DNA of 64,000 nucleotides from Fibrobacterota bacterium (GTDB lineage: Bacteria > Fibrobacterota > Fibrobacteria > UBA5070): assembly GCA_016715065.1 (NCBI GenBank), contig JADKBN010000031.1, forward strand, positions 186,001-250,000, written 5' to 3'. Below, one piece after another: positions 9,236-17,783 of the stretch. The notes beneath the pieces were generated by a model, which was given only the letters and a program-made list of their open reading frames with translations, was not told the DNA's origin and ran no database searches. Both the position numbers and the translations under genes were made by a program. How positions within the stretch are numbered: position 1 is the first letter of the stretch; the number at the start of each line of letters is the position of its first letter.

Positions 9236-10447
9236 GTGAGCACACGCGCGCTCTGCGTTTTGAGCCTGGGATTCTGCCTGGCGGCTTGTCGGAAAACCCC
9301 CGAGGAATCGTCTCCCCCGGCCAAAGTGGAGTCGTCTTCCATCAGCGATGTCGGTCGCAAATACCCCGCCCTACCCGGCTTGCTCGACCAAGCGGGCATC
9401 CATGTTTTGGGAGCGAGCTTCGACACGACCCCGTACGCCAAATCGGACACCATCCACGTGGTTTTGCCAGATTCTGTCCATTTGCGCAACTGGGATCGAT
9501 TCCAGGATTTCTACAACGAAGCAGGCAATCGCATGGGTTGGAAAGGGACCTTCACGCTGTCCGATCGGATGCAAAAAGTCCGGATCCAGTTCCAGCTGGA
9601 CACCGTCGGTTCGTCAGGGCCCGGCCTGGTTTTGAAAGACTCCACGGGGTATTTCCTTCCACCCAGATCCAAGGAGTACGCGAAGGGATCCGACCGCATC
9701 GAAAAAACACCATCCGACGCCGGCATGTACGAGGACGAACCAAGCGAAAATGGCTCCACCCAAGGCGTGCGCTGCAACGCCGTGCAGGACATCAACGGGC
9801 GGCTCTACTACAACATGTCGGCCTACACCTTCCAGGTCTACGACGAGGAAACCGGAGAAGGACAGTCGGCCTCCGCGCCTCCGCACCTGGTGGATGCCAT
9901 CACGGGAGAGCATTGGCAGCTGCGAGGCAACGATACCTGGACCCGGAAAAAAGCGGGCAAATTCCGTCTTCTCCGTGCATTCCCGGACACCAACCCCCAC
10001 GACTGGCACGTGGTCGCCAGCAACTGCGTGGACGACGCGTATTTCTGGCAGTACCATCCCTACACCCGGACCCTTGAACGCATCTCCCTGGAAACCCTGG
10101 AATCGGCGGCCCAAGAGAAGCTCCCCACCGGCATCCCGGGGAACATCACCATGATCCGGGAACACGGATCCCCCGGAAACTTCAATTACCAGGCGCTTAC
10201 CCTGGCCCGCGACGGGGATCGGTTCACCGTGCTGCGTTCGCGGGGAAGCCGGATGTTCGCGCAGCGCTGGGACCCACCCCGACCCGAAAACACCCGCTAC
10301 GTCTTTCTGAGCCCAGGCTCCGATCCGAGCCACTTTTCCTTCGGCGACAAGGAATACGGCATCGACGAGATCGAATGGGTGGACCTGGTCGCCCCGCCGA
10401 CGACCAGACATAAATCGGCAAGAGAAGACGCATTCCATTCGCTTTGA
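9236..10447 (+). CDS. Lipoprotein of unknown function
   Basis: A 403-aa predicted lipoprotein starting at GTG 9236 (STRALCVLSLGFCLAAC, lipobox LAAC). A GAAGGA ribosome site sits ~7 nt upstream and decides this start. The mature part has a Ser-rich linker and then a domain with 'CNAVQDINGRLYYNMSAYTF', a segment also seen in weaker form in the lipoprotein at 1761-3062. No catalytic motif. The shared features with the lipoprotein across the divergent genes suggest an old duplication. Confidence 0.8.
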   Translation: MSTRALCVLSLGFCLAACRKTPEESSPPAKVESSSISDVGRKYPALPGLLDQAGIHVLGASFDTTPYAKSDTIHVVLPDSVHLRNWDRFQDFYNEAGNRMGWKGTFTLSDRMQKVRIQFQLDTVGSSGPGLVLKDSTGYFLPPRSKEYAKGSDRIEKTPSDAGMYEDEPSENGSTQGVRCNAVQDINGRLYYNMSAYTFQVYDEETGEGQSASAPPHLVDAITGEHWQLRGNDTWTRKKAGKFRLLRAFPDTNPHDWHVVASNCVDDAYFWQYHPYTRTLERISLETLESAAQEKLPTGIPGNITMIREHGSPGNFNYQALTLARDGDRFTVLRSRGSRMFAQRWDPPRPENTRYVFLSPGSDPSHFSFGDKEYGIDEIEWVDLVAPPTTRHKSAREDAFHSL

Positions 10448-10543
10448 ACAGCGTCGGAGCGGGCAGGGTCTAATTCCCGGTCTCGACTTCCCAGGAAGAC
10501 ATCGCGTCTTTTCGAAAGCACACGTTCAATCTACGGTCCGTGT

Positions 10544-11641
10544 ATGATATTCTATTGGATTCCATCGGCGGCCAGACCTGTTGTCTTTTTCGATCCGAGG
10601 AGCCCAGCATTGGATTCCACCACAGAGCCCAGCGAAACCCTTTTCCGCGCGCGCATGCAGGCTTTGGCTGTGCCGGTGATCTACGCGGTCTTCGGAGCTC
10701 TCTGGATCCTAGTGTCAGATCTTGTCTTGGGAGCGATGGACCTTCCCGCCCCGATCACCACGAAGATCTCGATGGTTAAAGGCTGGATCTACGTCGCCGG
10801 CAGCACGCTTTTGATCATGATCGTCATGCGCAAGGCCTGGGCGACCCTGGAGCGCGCCTACGCGGAGCTCAAGGTCGAGCTGGCCGAACGGCGGATCGCG
10901 CAGGAGGAAGCCGTTCGTCTTTCCATGGAATTGGACGCAAGGGTCCAGGAGCGCACCCGTCATCTGCAGGAGGCTCTTTCGGAGCTGGCCATGTTCAGCG
11001 ACCTGGTAAGTCACGACCTTCGCTCCCCTTTGCGGATTTTGTCCAGTTACGCCCAAGCCCTGGAAGAGAGCCATGCCTCCCTCCATCCGGAAGAGGGCTT
11101 GGAATATGCCGCGCGCATCAAGGCTGTCTCCGGGCGCATGGAGAGGATGATCCAAGGCCTGATGGAATTGTCCCGGCATGGCCGGTCCGCGCTGCATCTT
11201 CAGGAATTCGAAGCCGGCGCACACGAGTCCTTGGTAGACGAAATTTGGCAGGAAATCCAGCAGAACAACTCCGGACGGACGTTTCGATTCCGGTACGGGC
11301 CCTTTCCCCCGGTCCGATGCGACCCACGCCTTCTGGAGCATGTTTGGCGAAATCTGCTCTCCAACGCAGCCAAGTTCACGAGGAGCCGCGAGGTTGCGGA
11401 CATCCAGGTGGAATTCCGCGACGGCTGGTTTCGGATCAGCGACAACGGCGTCGGGTTCGACAACACCTTGGCCTCGCGCATGTTCCGCCCCTTCGAACGC
11501 CTGCACCCTTCCCGGGATTATGAAGGCGACGGCATCGGACTGGCTTTGGTCAGCCGCGTGATCGAGCGCCACGGGGGCGTGGTGGAGGCGGAGGGATGGC
11601 CGGGAGAGGGCTGCGAGGTGAGGTTTCGGCTGCCCGCCTGA
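10544..11641 (+). CDS. Membrane sensor histidine kinase
   Basis: 365 aa from ATG 10544. Two N-terminal membrane helices (~38-60 and ~78-98) enclose only a short periplasmic loop. A coiled-coil linker (~100-145) follows, then a HisKA domain with SHDLRSPLR (phospho-acceptor H157), and an HATPase_c domain with the N box (NLLSNAAKF), G1 (DNGVGFD) and G2 (GDGIGLALV). The C-terminal part resembles the bacteriophytochrome/PAS-kinase subclass of HisKA kinases. No receiver domain and no response-regulator gene is adjacent, so it is an orphan kinase here. A TTG at 10610 with a GAGGAG ribosome site 7 nt upstream is a serious alternative start and would keep both helices; the ATG has no visible ribosome site. 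Confidence 0.9.
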   Translation: MIFYWIPSAARPVVFFDPRSPALDSTTEPSETLFRARMQALAVPVIYAVFGALWILVSDLVLGAMDLPAPITTKISMVKGWIYVAGSTLLIMIVMRKAWATLERAYAELKVELAERRIAQEEAVRLSMELDARVQERTRHLQEALSELAMFSDLVSHDLRSPLRILSSYAQALEESHASLHPEEGLEYAARIKAVSGRMERMIQGLMELSRHGRSALHLQEFEAGAHESLVDEIWQEIQQNNSGRTFRFRYGPFPPVRCDPRLLEHVWRNLLSNAAKFTRSREVADIQVEFRDGWFRISDNGVGFDNTLASRMFRPFERLHPSRDYEGDGIGLALVSRVIERHGGVVEAEGWPGEGCEVRFRLPA

Positions 11642-11642
11642 T

Positions 11643-11668
11643 TTTAGATCGATTATAATCGATCTAAA
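11643..11668. promoter_or_regulatory. Perfect 26-bp palindrome (possible operator)
   Basis: A perfect AT-rich palindrome with core ATCGATTATAATCGAT, starting 2 bases after the histidine-kinase stop codon. A degenerate second copy of the core (GATCGAGTATAACCGACC) lies about 20 bp further on, near 11688-11705. The pair looks like a dimer-binding operator rather than a terminator, because no U-run follows. The binding protein is unknown. Confidence 0.45.
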
Positions 11669-11815
11669 TCGAGAATCATGAGGGAAGATCGAGTATAACC
11701 GACCAACTGAGGCACACGCGGATAGGCTTGATGCACGGTGTTTCAGCCTTAGGGTCGATCGACTTTTCTGCACGCCGTTGGGTTTGCAAGCCGAAGTCCG
11801 ACTTTGATTCCGTTC

Positions 11816-14800
11816 TCAGGCCGCTCGGAACGTGCCGACCTCTTCCAGCGCATGGATCAGGGAGTCCACCTCGCTTGAGGAGAAGAGCTGATCGGGGCCC
11901 TGCGGAGCGATGTCCGTGAAGGGCGATTCGTAGAGCCTCGCCGGGGCCATGGTGCCGTGCTCGGTCAGGTGGTTGATCACCAGATCCAAAAAGTGGAGTT
12001 GGCTCGCCGACAGGGCTTTTCCGTCCAAGAAACCGCTCAGCGCCTTCTTTGCGGCCTCGCGATCCAGACCCACCAAGGATCGGACGAACATCGGCAGGCT
12101 TCCCGCCTCCGAACTGGCCCGTTCCAGATATTCCTTGGGTGCGCCGGCGCTCTCAGCCAGGATCCGCTCCAGCTCGATCAGATCGAGAGAAGTCAAAGGA
12201 AGATTCAGACGCAGTTTGTGGATCACCAGATGGTCTTCGTGTTCGCGCAGGTACATCCGCGCCTTGGCGCGGAACTTCTCGAATCCCTCGACGGTGAATC
12301 CTTGGAGTTCGATCTCCAGACCTGATCCGATCGAATCCTCGAAGTCGGTGTAAACCACTTTGCGGCTTCCCTTTTCGATCAGGCGCACCAGATCGCGCAG
12401 GCGTTTGCGCATCGACTCGAGTCTCGGGACCGTGAGGTCGTCCCACCATTCGTCGGACTGGATCGCCTGGATCAGTTCGATCTCCTTTCGGATGGAGGGG
12501 ATGTTCGATTGCAACTCCAAAAGCGATGCGATGCGTTTCAGGTCGTCGCACATTCGCGAAAACCTTGGTTCCGCGCGCAGGAAGGCGAGCTGAAGGTTGA
12601 GCACCAGGAGATCGAAGCGCTTGGTCTGCTCCTCTTCGGTTTCCATCTCCGATGGCAAACCCGCTACCTCGTGGGAAAGGCCTTCGTGGTCCTCGTTGCC
12701 AAGCACCAGCCAGGATTGAAGGTTGGCGAATCGTTCCACAAGGCGGCGTTTGGGGCGAACGATGAAGTTGTCGAGGTTCATCGAGGCGACCTCAAAATGC
12801 AGGCGCTCCCCGAGCTCCTTGCGCACCAGCCGCATCCCCTGGTCGAATTCCCCCGATTCCATCTCGCCCGGCTCGGCCGGAGTCAGATCATCGATGACCT
12901 TGATCAGTTCCAGTCGAGCCCTGAACAGGCGAGTACCGAGCGGGACCCCCGCGGATCCGTCGGTGGATTCCGGATTTGCCTTGAAAAATTCGAGGTTCTG
13001 ACAGAAATCGAAGATCGTGAAGAATTGCTTGTCCAGACCCGGACCGAACAGATCCCGACACAGCCGCGTTCCTCGCCCCACCATCTGCCAGAATTTGGTC
13101 TTGGAACGAACAGGCTTGAAGAACACCAGGTTCACTACCTCGGGAACGTCGATGCCCGTGTCCAGCATGTCCACCGAGATGGCGATGTGCGGGTCGTTTC
13201 CGGGCTTCTCGAAGTCATCGATCAGGCTCTGCGCGTAGGTCACCTTGTTGGTGATGGTTCGGGCGAAGCTTCCCTTGTGCCTGGGATAGTTCGCATCGAA
13301 CCTCTCCTGGATGAAATCCGCATGCCTCTGGTTTTTCGCGAAGATGATGGTTTTCCCGAGGCGATCCCCACCTGCCACTTTTTGACCATGGCGCATCAGG
13401 TGTTCCAGGACCTTGTCGACGGTATCCTTGTTGAAGAGCCATTCGTTGATCGCCGGGGAATCCACCTGATCGGGAACGCTTCCATCCTCGCCCCATTCCA
13501 GATCGTCCCAACGTTCCTTTTCCTCGTCCGAGAGATCATCGTAACGGATGCCATCGCGCAAGTATCTGACGGGAACCGAGATCGAACGAGGTGGCACCAG
13601 GAATCCATCGGCGACCGCATTCTGCAGCGAGTAGGCGTCGGTGGGCACACCATTCTCGAGTTCGAAGAGGCCGTAGGTGTTGCGGTCGATTTCTTCCTTG
13701 GGCGTGGCCGTGAGACCCACAAGCGGCGCATCGAAATACTTGAAGATCGCACCGTATTTTTGGTAGACGGATCGGTGGGCCTCGTCGATGACCACGAGAT
13801 CGAAATGCCCGACTCCGAATCGGCGCTGGGGCCCCTTCATCTCGTCGATCAGGTTCATCATGGTCGGGTAGGTCGAGACGTACACCCGTCCCTCGGTGGC
13901 CTTGTCGGTGACCAGATTCACCGGGGCGGTATCGGGCAGGAACATCTTGAAGTTCTTCGCGGCCTGGTTCACCAGCGGATTGCGGTCCGCCAAAAAGAGG
14001 ATCCGCTTGGCCCAGTTGCATCGCATCAACAGGTCCGCCAGGGCGATCACGGTCCGAGTCTTGCCACTGCCCGTGGCCATCACCAAGAGCGCCTTGCGTT
14101 CGTTGTCTTTCTCGAAGCTTTCCGCGACGCGCCGGATCGCTCGCTCCTGGTAGTATCGGTCCACCAACTTGCCGGAGATCTCGGCCTGCGCCAGCGGTCT
14201 GCGGCTGGTTCGGCGCTGCACCAGCAGTTCCAGTTCGCTCTTCTTGTAGAAGCCCTGGACTGGGCGCGGAGGATGGGAGGCATCATCCCAGATCCAGTGT
14301 TCGTAGCCGTTGGTGTAGAAGATCACCGGCCGCTGTCCGAACCGGGACTCCAGGCAGTCCGCGTAGAGCTTGGCTTGCTGCTGCCCCACACGCGAATCTT
14401 TCCTGGCACGTTTGGCTTCCACTACGGCCAGCGGTTTGCCATCGTCGCCCCAGAGCACGTAATCCACAAAACCCACGCCCTGGTTGTTGGGCATCCCCTC
14501 CACTTGGTATTCGCGATCGCGAGGCTGGTCCAGGGTCCACCCGGCTTCCCGCAGCAGAAGGTCGATGAACAGATCGCGGGTCTGGGCCTCCGAATAATCA
14601 TGGTCGTCCGGTATGGCCGCAGCGGCCTTCTTGGCCTCGGCCACCTCGCTGCGGATCTGCGCGAGCTCCTCGTCCAGTGCACTCTTGGCGGACTGCGCCT
14701 CGGCCAACGCCCTGTCCTTTGCCTCCAGGGCATCCTGCAAAGATTGGATCTGCTCGAGCGTCTTGGCTGGGATCGAGGTTCTCGGAAGCAGCGACGGATC

Positions 14801-15205
14801 GAAGACCATGGCCGCGTGCGGTCGCTCCCTACGGGCGTAGGTACGGGCCATCCAGAACAGGACATGGAACAGTTCGCGCACCGCCGAGGTCGCATCGCTC
14901 GCGGCAATGGCGCTCCCGCTGTGGACGGCACCGTTTCCCAGCCGGACCACGAGCTTGGCCTTGGAAAACACCGCATCGCCCGCCGCCTGCTTGAAGCTCG
15001 GCTCATGGATCAGGGCCGAGATCGTATCCTGGTAGGGCATCCGCAGCGAGGTGTCGTGTTTGAACACCCACTGCACCGCCACTTCCAAGGCTCGCCGGGC
15101 GTAGAAGCACGAGGTGCGTGGATCGGTCAGTGCGGTGGTCTCGGCTTTCACGGCCGATTCATGGACCGCAGGCCATTCGCGTTGGAGAAAATCGAAGTGG
15201 CTCAT
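11816..15205 (-). CDS. hsdR: Type I restriction enzyme, R subunit
   Basis: A 1129-aa motor/nuclease subunit that translocates DNA using ATP and cuts unmodified DNA in complex with HsdM2S. The order is an N-terminal DUF4145-like domain (~10-125), a coiled coil (~150-195), the PD-(D/E)xK nuclease (D248 in GFVDYVLW, E263-x-K265 in VVEAKRA), Walker A MATGSGKT (377-383), the DEAH box VVIDEAHR, motif III LTATPK, the second helicase lobe with the QMVGRGTRL motif, and a C-terminal domain like EcoEI HsdR. ATG 15205 follows an AAAGG ribosome site; a GTG 6 nt upstream is less likely. It is separated from hsdM/hsdS by the rloAB genes and lies 87 bp after rloB. All key residues are present, so it is probably active. 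Confidence 0.95.
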   Translation of the reverse strand: MSHFDFLQREWPAVHESAVKAETTALTDPRTSCFYARRALEVAVQWVFKHDTSLRMPYQDTISALIHEPSFKQAAGDAVFSKAKLVVRLGNGAVHSGSAIAASDATSAVRELFHVLFWMARTYARRERPHAAMVFDPSLLPRTSIPAKTLEQIQSLQDALEAKDRALAEAQSAKSALDEELAQIRSEVAEAKKAAAAIPDDHDYSEAQTRDLFIDLLLREAGWTLDQPRDREYQVEGMPNNQGVGFVDYVLWGDDGKPLAVVEAKRARKDSRVGQQQAKLYADCLESRFGQRPVIFYTNGYEHWIWDDASHPPRPVQGFYKKSELELLVQRRTSRRPLAQAEISGKLVDRYYQERAIRRVAESFEKDNERKALLVMATGSGKTRTVIALADLLMRCNWAKRILFLADRNPLVNQAAKNFKMFLPDTAPVNLVTDKATEGRVYVSTYPTMMNLIDEMKGPQRRFGVGHFDLVVIDEAHRSVYQKYGAIFKYFDAPLVGLTATPKEEIDRNTYGLFELENGVPTDAYSLQNAVADGFLVPPRSISVPVRYLRDGIRYDDLSDEEKERWDDLEWGEDGSVPDQVDSPAINEWLFNKDTVDKVLEHLMRHGQKVAGGDRLGKTIIFAKNQRHADFIQERFDANYPRHKGSFARTITNKVTYAQSLIDDFEKPGNDPHIAISVDMLDTGIDVPEVVNLVFFKPVRSKTKFWQMVGRGTRLCRDLFGPGLDKQFFTIFDFCQNLEFFKANPESTDGSAGVPLGTRLFRARLELIKVIDDLTPAEPGEMESGEFDQGMRLVRKELGERLHFEVASMNLDNFIVRPKRRLVERFANLQSWLVLGNEDHEGLSHEVAGLPSEMETEEEQTKRFDLLVLNLQLAFLRAEPRFSRMCDDLKRIASLLELQSNIPSIRKEIELIQAIQSDEWWDDLTVPRLESMRKRLRDLVRLIEKGSRKVVYTDFEDSIGSGLEIELQGFTVEGFEKFRAKARMYLREHEDHLVIHKLRLNLPLTSLDLIELERILAESAGAPKEYLERASSEAGSLPMFVRSLVGLDREAAKKALSGFLDGKALSASQLHFLDLVINHLTEHGTMAPARLYESPFTDIAPQGPDQLFSSSEVDSLIHALEEVGTFRAA

Positions 15206-15292
15206 GGGCACCTTTGCAGGGGACGATGCTCGTCGTCACGGAGGAAAACACCTAAGAGGAGAATCGTAGTTTCCCCAGAGCGCATCCGGCAC

Positions 15293-16048
15293 TCAGGCCC
15301 GCGCCGCCTCCTTCAACCGGGAGATCACTCGGTCAATTCGCGCCGGGTCGCTAACAACACGAGCCGGATGCTTCGGCAGCGTCAAACCTTCGTCCAGCAG
15401 GAGATGCACCAGCAAATGCATTCCGGTCCAAGGCCCATCGGCCCGACAATCGAAGCGATCCGCCAATCGATAGGCTCGTTGCAAAGCCGTCGGAAGCTGG
15501 TCCCTGGTTTTCGCAAAGAGGCCTTTCATCCCTTTGTCGTAGTCGGGAAGGAATCCTCGCACCTGGTCGAAGGCATCATGGCGATGGATGGGCGTCTGTT
15601 GGTCCTTGAAGTGCAGTAGAAGCCAAAGTTCGAAGCAGGAATTCGAAGGGACAGCCAGAAAGCGGACAGCCCTCTTTTCGTCATTTTTTGGCGAATTCGC
15701 ATCCAGCGACGCAGCATGGTCTAGAGCATCGTGATAGGTTCGATGTTCGTCGCGATCGAAGATCGCCACCACCACATCAGCGGCCTTGGGACGAAACTCG
15801 CCCTTCCCCCTTTGGAAAATCTCCCAAGCGGCATCCACGATCTGCCGAGGTTCGGTGACTCCCTCGTGTGCCACGAAGAGATTGGCCGCATGGATGCGCA
15901 TCGCGGCCCGCATTTCCTGCAGATAGCCAGGTTCGGTCTTCTTTCCTTCGCAGACGACCAGAAAACGTCTTCCTGGTTGCCGACGGCCTTGCTTGCGTTC
16001 CAGCTTTGCACGCTGTCGATCGCGGGGATGATCGTCTCGCGGTGTCAT
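15293..16048 (-). CDS. rloB: RloB family protein (Toprim-like, AbiLii-type)
   Basis: A 251-aa RloB-like protein. The N-terminus is highly basic (RQRAKLERKQGRRQPGRR), followed by FLVVCEGKKTEPGYL with the acidic Glu of a Toprim-like fold, and AIFDRDEH (~95-102) with the DxD pair. The name comes from 'R-linked ORF' genes in Campylobacter type I R-M loci, and AbiLii of the lactococcal AbiL phage-abortive system belongs to this group. Its start overlaps the rloA stop as ATGA (16045-16048), so the two are translated together. I infer a nuclease-type effector controlled by the RloA ATPase. Confidence 0.85.
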   Translation of the reverse strand: MTPRDDHPRDRQRAKLERKQGRRQPGRRFLVVCEGKKTEPGYLQEMRAAMRIHAANLFVAHEGVTEPRQIVDAAWEIFQRGKGEFRPKAADVVVAIFDRDEHRTYHDALDHAASLDANSPKNDEKRAVRFLAVPSNSCFELWLLLHFKDQQTPIHRHDAFDQVRGFLPDYDKGMKGLFAKTRDQLPTALQRAYRLADRFDCRADGPWTGMHLLVHLLLDEGLTLPKHPARVVSDPARIDRVISRLKEAARA

Positions 16049-17232
16049 GGCTCGGTGTTTGAAAGAATGGGGATGGCTCCGAAGCGCCCGTCCAGGTAGG
16101 CCTTCTCCAGCGATAGATCTTTACGAATCTGGAATTCGGTGAGAGGCACTAGGCGGGTGGACTCGCTGACGTCTTTTTCCACGAGCCAGATCTGGTCGCG
16201 CCGGAACGTCGTCTGGTCCAGGAGCTGCGTGTTGTGGGTTGTGAACACAAGCTGTGCACCTTTGGCGTTCACCTTGGGATCGTGGAACAGCTCCAGCAGT
16301 CGCCGGACCAGCAGGGGATGCAGGCTGCTCTCCAGTTCGTCGACGATAACAAGCTCACCTCTCTGAAGAACTTCGAGGATAGGACCGGCTAGCGTGAACA
16401 ATCGCCGGGTTCCGAGGGACTCGTTGTTGAACGGGATGTAAAAGTTCCGACTTCCCACTCGGTGCTGAAAAAACAGGTCTTTGTTATCGGACTGGTGGAT
16501 ATCGCTGACCGAAATGTCGCACTTCTGCAGGAACGACAGGATCTGACTCTTTTTCGCACTGTCCGCCAGAAGTGACTTCGACCAATCGATCGGAAAGCTG
16601 TCGGCCCCGAAGACATTGAAGGAATTGATATGGTTGGTGATCCACTCGAAGATCGGCCGGAGCATCTCGCTGTTGAACTGGACGGCCGTAGACAGGAACA
16701 GCGCATTGGGACGAGTCGCCTCCTCCCAGACCTTCTTGGCGCCCAACAACTTTTCGCTGAACTTGTATTCGTCCTTTCCTGTTTCGGGCTGGAACCTTCG
16801 CTCGAACCAGGCTTGACCCTTCTGGGTCTGGTAGACCAGAAGCCACTCCTCATGGATGCGCGACTTGTCCATTCGGAAGCCGTACTGGTACCGGACTCCG
16901 TTGATCAGGAAGATGGCCTCGAACTCCGAGGGCTGATCAAAACCTCCATTGTCCTGGAAAGCAAAGGGCATTTGTGCGGTGGGATCTTGGGGAGACCGGG
17001 AAAAACTGGTTTCCACGAACCAATGGAAAACCGTCAACGCATTGAGCAGGTTCGACTTCCCCGACCCGTTGGCTCCGTAAACGCCTACGGCCCGAAGTAG
17101 TCGGGGGACCGCCGAAACCTTGGTTTCGAGGGTGTGGGTCTCCAGGAATTTCTTGTCCTTGGAGGCGACCAAACTGAGGGTCTGGCGATCGCGGATGGAG
17201 CAGAAGTTTTCGACGGAGAACTCGACAAGCAT
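16045..17232 (-). CDS. rloA: RloA family AAA15-type ATPase (AbiLi-type)
   Basis: A 395-aa ABC/SMC-like ATPase. Walker A is GANGSGKS (53-60), an ABC-like signature lies around NNESLGTRRL (269-278), Walker B is LVIVDELESS (294-302), and the switch His is in FTTHNT (H333). The family powers several abortive-infection pairs (AbiL, and PARIS with a different partner). Its stop overlaps the rloB start. The upstream region is AT-rich and carries a 13-bp GTGAT-TTT-ATCAC palindrome at 17265-17277, a possible promoter/operator; no strong ribosome site is visible. The pair sits between hsdS and hsdR, the known position of rlo genes in Campylobacter hsd loci. Confidence 0.85.
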   Translation of the reverse strand: MLVEFSVENFCSIRDRQTLSLVASKDKKFLETHTLETKVSAVPRLLRAVGVYGANGSGKSNLLNALTVFHWFVETSFSRSPQDPTAQMPFAFQDNGGFDQPSEFEAIFLINGVRYQYGFRMDKSRIHEEWLLVYQTQKGQAWFERRFQPETGKDEYKFSEKLLGAKKVWEEATRPNALFLSTAVQFNSEMLRPIFEWITNHINSFNVFGADSFPIDWSKSLLADSAKKSQILSFLQKCDISVSDIHQSDNKDLFFQHRVGSRNFYIPFNNESLGTRRLFTLAGPILEVLQRGELVIVDELESSLHPLLVRRLLELFHDPKVNAKGAQLVFTTHNTQLLDQTTFRRDQIWLVEKDVSESTRLVPLTEFQIRKDLSLEKAYLDGRFGAIPILSNTEP

Positions 17233-17264
17233 GGGGCCAACATACTGTTATTTCTGCTATTAGT

Positions 17265-17277
17265 GTGATTTTATCAC
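17265..17277. promoter_or_regulatory. AT-rich palindrome upstream of rloA
   Basis: GTGATTTTATCAC lies about 33 bp upstream of the rloA ATG, in an AT-rich stretch that contrasts with the GC-rich surroundings. It is a candidate promoter or operator for the rloAB pair; nothing in the sequence identifies the binder. Confidence 0.3.
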
Positions 17278-17329
17278 GTTTTTGGCATAAATATTATGGC
17301 GCTGGCCGAGAGTAAGGTCGGAAGAAACC

Positions 17330-17419
17330 CTATGCCTCATCCTTGATGAGCTTCGAGGCACCGCTCCAAGAGCTCCGGCTGCTAGCGGACCCCGTGTTGC
17401 AGATCAGATCAATGGCCAA
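17330..17419 (-). pseudogene. Remnant of a DUF3368 (PIN-like) toxin gene
   Basis: Starting at a TTG inside the end of the UPF0175 gene, the minus strand reads LAIDLICNTGSASS and then stops after 30 codons. DUF3368 PIN-domain proteins characteristically begin with a strand ending in CNTGPLIAL, and their genes usually follow and overlap UPF0175 genes. One base fewer after NTG restores NTGPLAAGALG in the next frame. The rest of the ~150-aa toxin is absent, so this is at most a stub. The assignment is inference from position and a very short motif. Confidence 0.35.
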
Positions 17420-17672
17420 GCGCGAACTCGATCTCGGCATGGGCGTCTTCGGGCTGGAGATTGTTCATGGAAATCCCGACCCGTTCCAGTGCATGCAGAA
17501 ACTCGACGCGCCCCATGTTGCACATCTGCGCGGCCTTCCCCGAAGAAAGCCGCCCCATCTCGAACAGCTTCCCGGCCATGGCCAGCACCGCCTCCCGTTC
17601 GAACTCCACGGAAGGCATGCCTGAGGCCAGCAGGAAGGCATCATCGTATGGAATCTGGATGGTTCTGGTCAT
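17409..17672 (-). CDS. UPF0175 family protein (antitoxin-like)
   Basis: An 87-aa UPF0175 (PF03683) protein: MTRTIQIPYD at the start, then 'FEREAVLAMAGKLFEMGRLSSGKAAQMCNMGRVEFLHALERVGI', the typical helix-turn-helix-like body. UPF0175 proteins usually partner a DUF3368 PIN-domain toxin in type II toxin-antitoxin modules. Here only a stub of the partner remains, so this looks like an orphan antitoxin. It lies between hsdS and rloA, on the same strand as both. Confidence 0.85.
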   Translation of the reverse strand: MTRTIQIPYDDAFLLASGMPSVEFEREAVLAMAGKLFEMGRLSSGKAAQMCNMGRVEFLHALERVGISMNNLQPEDAHAEIEFALGH

Positions 17673-17783
17673 GACGTGAATCTATGCACCAAAATCAACG
17701 GCGTGTTGACCTAGACACGATTGTCGGGAGCCACGCACCGCTGGGTGAGCGGAGCCGAACCCCGGTACGAATCCAGTGAGAGC

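Noticed and set aside
12509..15619. 1036-codon open frame on the plus strand opposite hsdR and rloB
   Set aside because: It is the antisense shadow of two well-supported genes; the translation has no domain features and arises from GC-rich codon structure.
17673..17783. tRNA-like bases (GGTACGAATCC) between hsdS and UPF0175
   Set aside because: No acceptor or anticodon arms can be folded around them.
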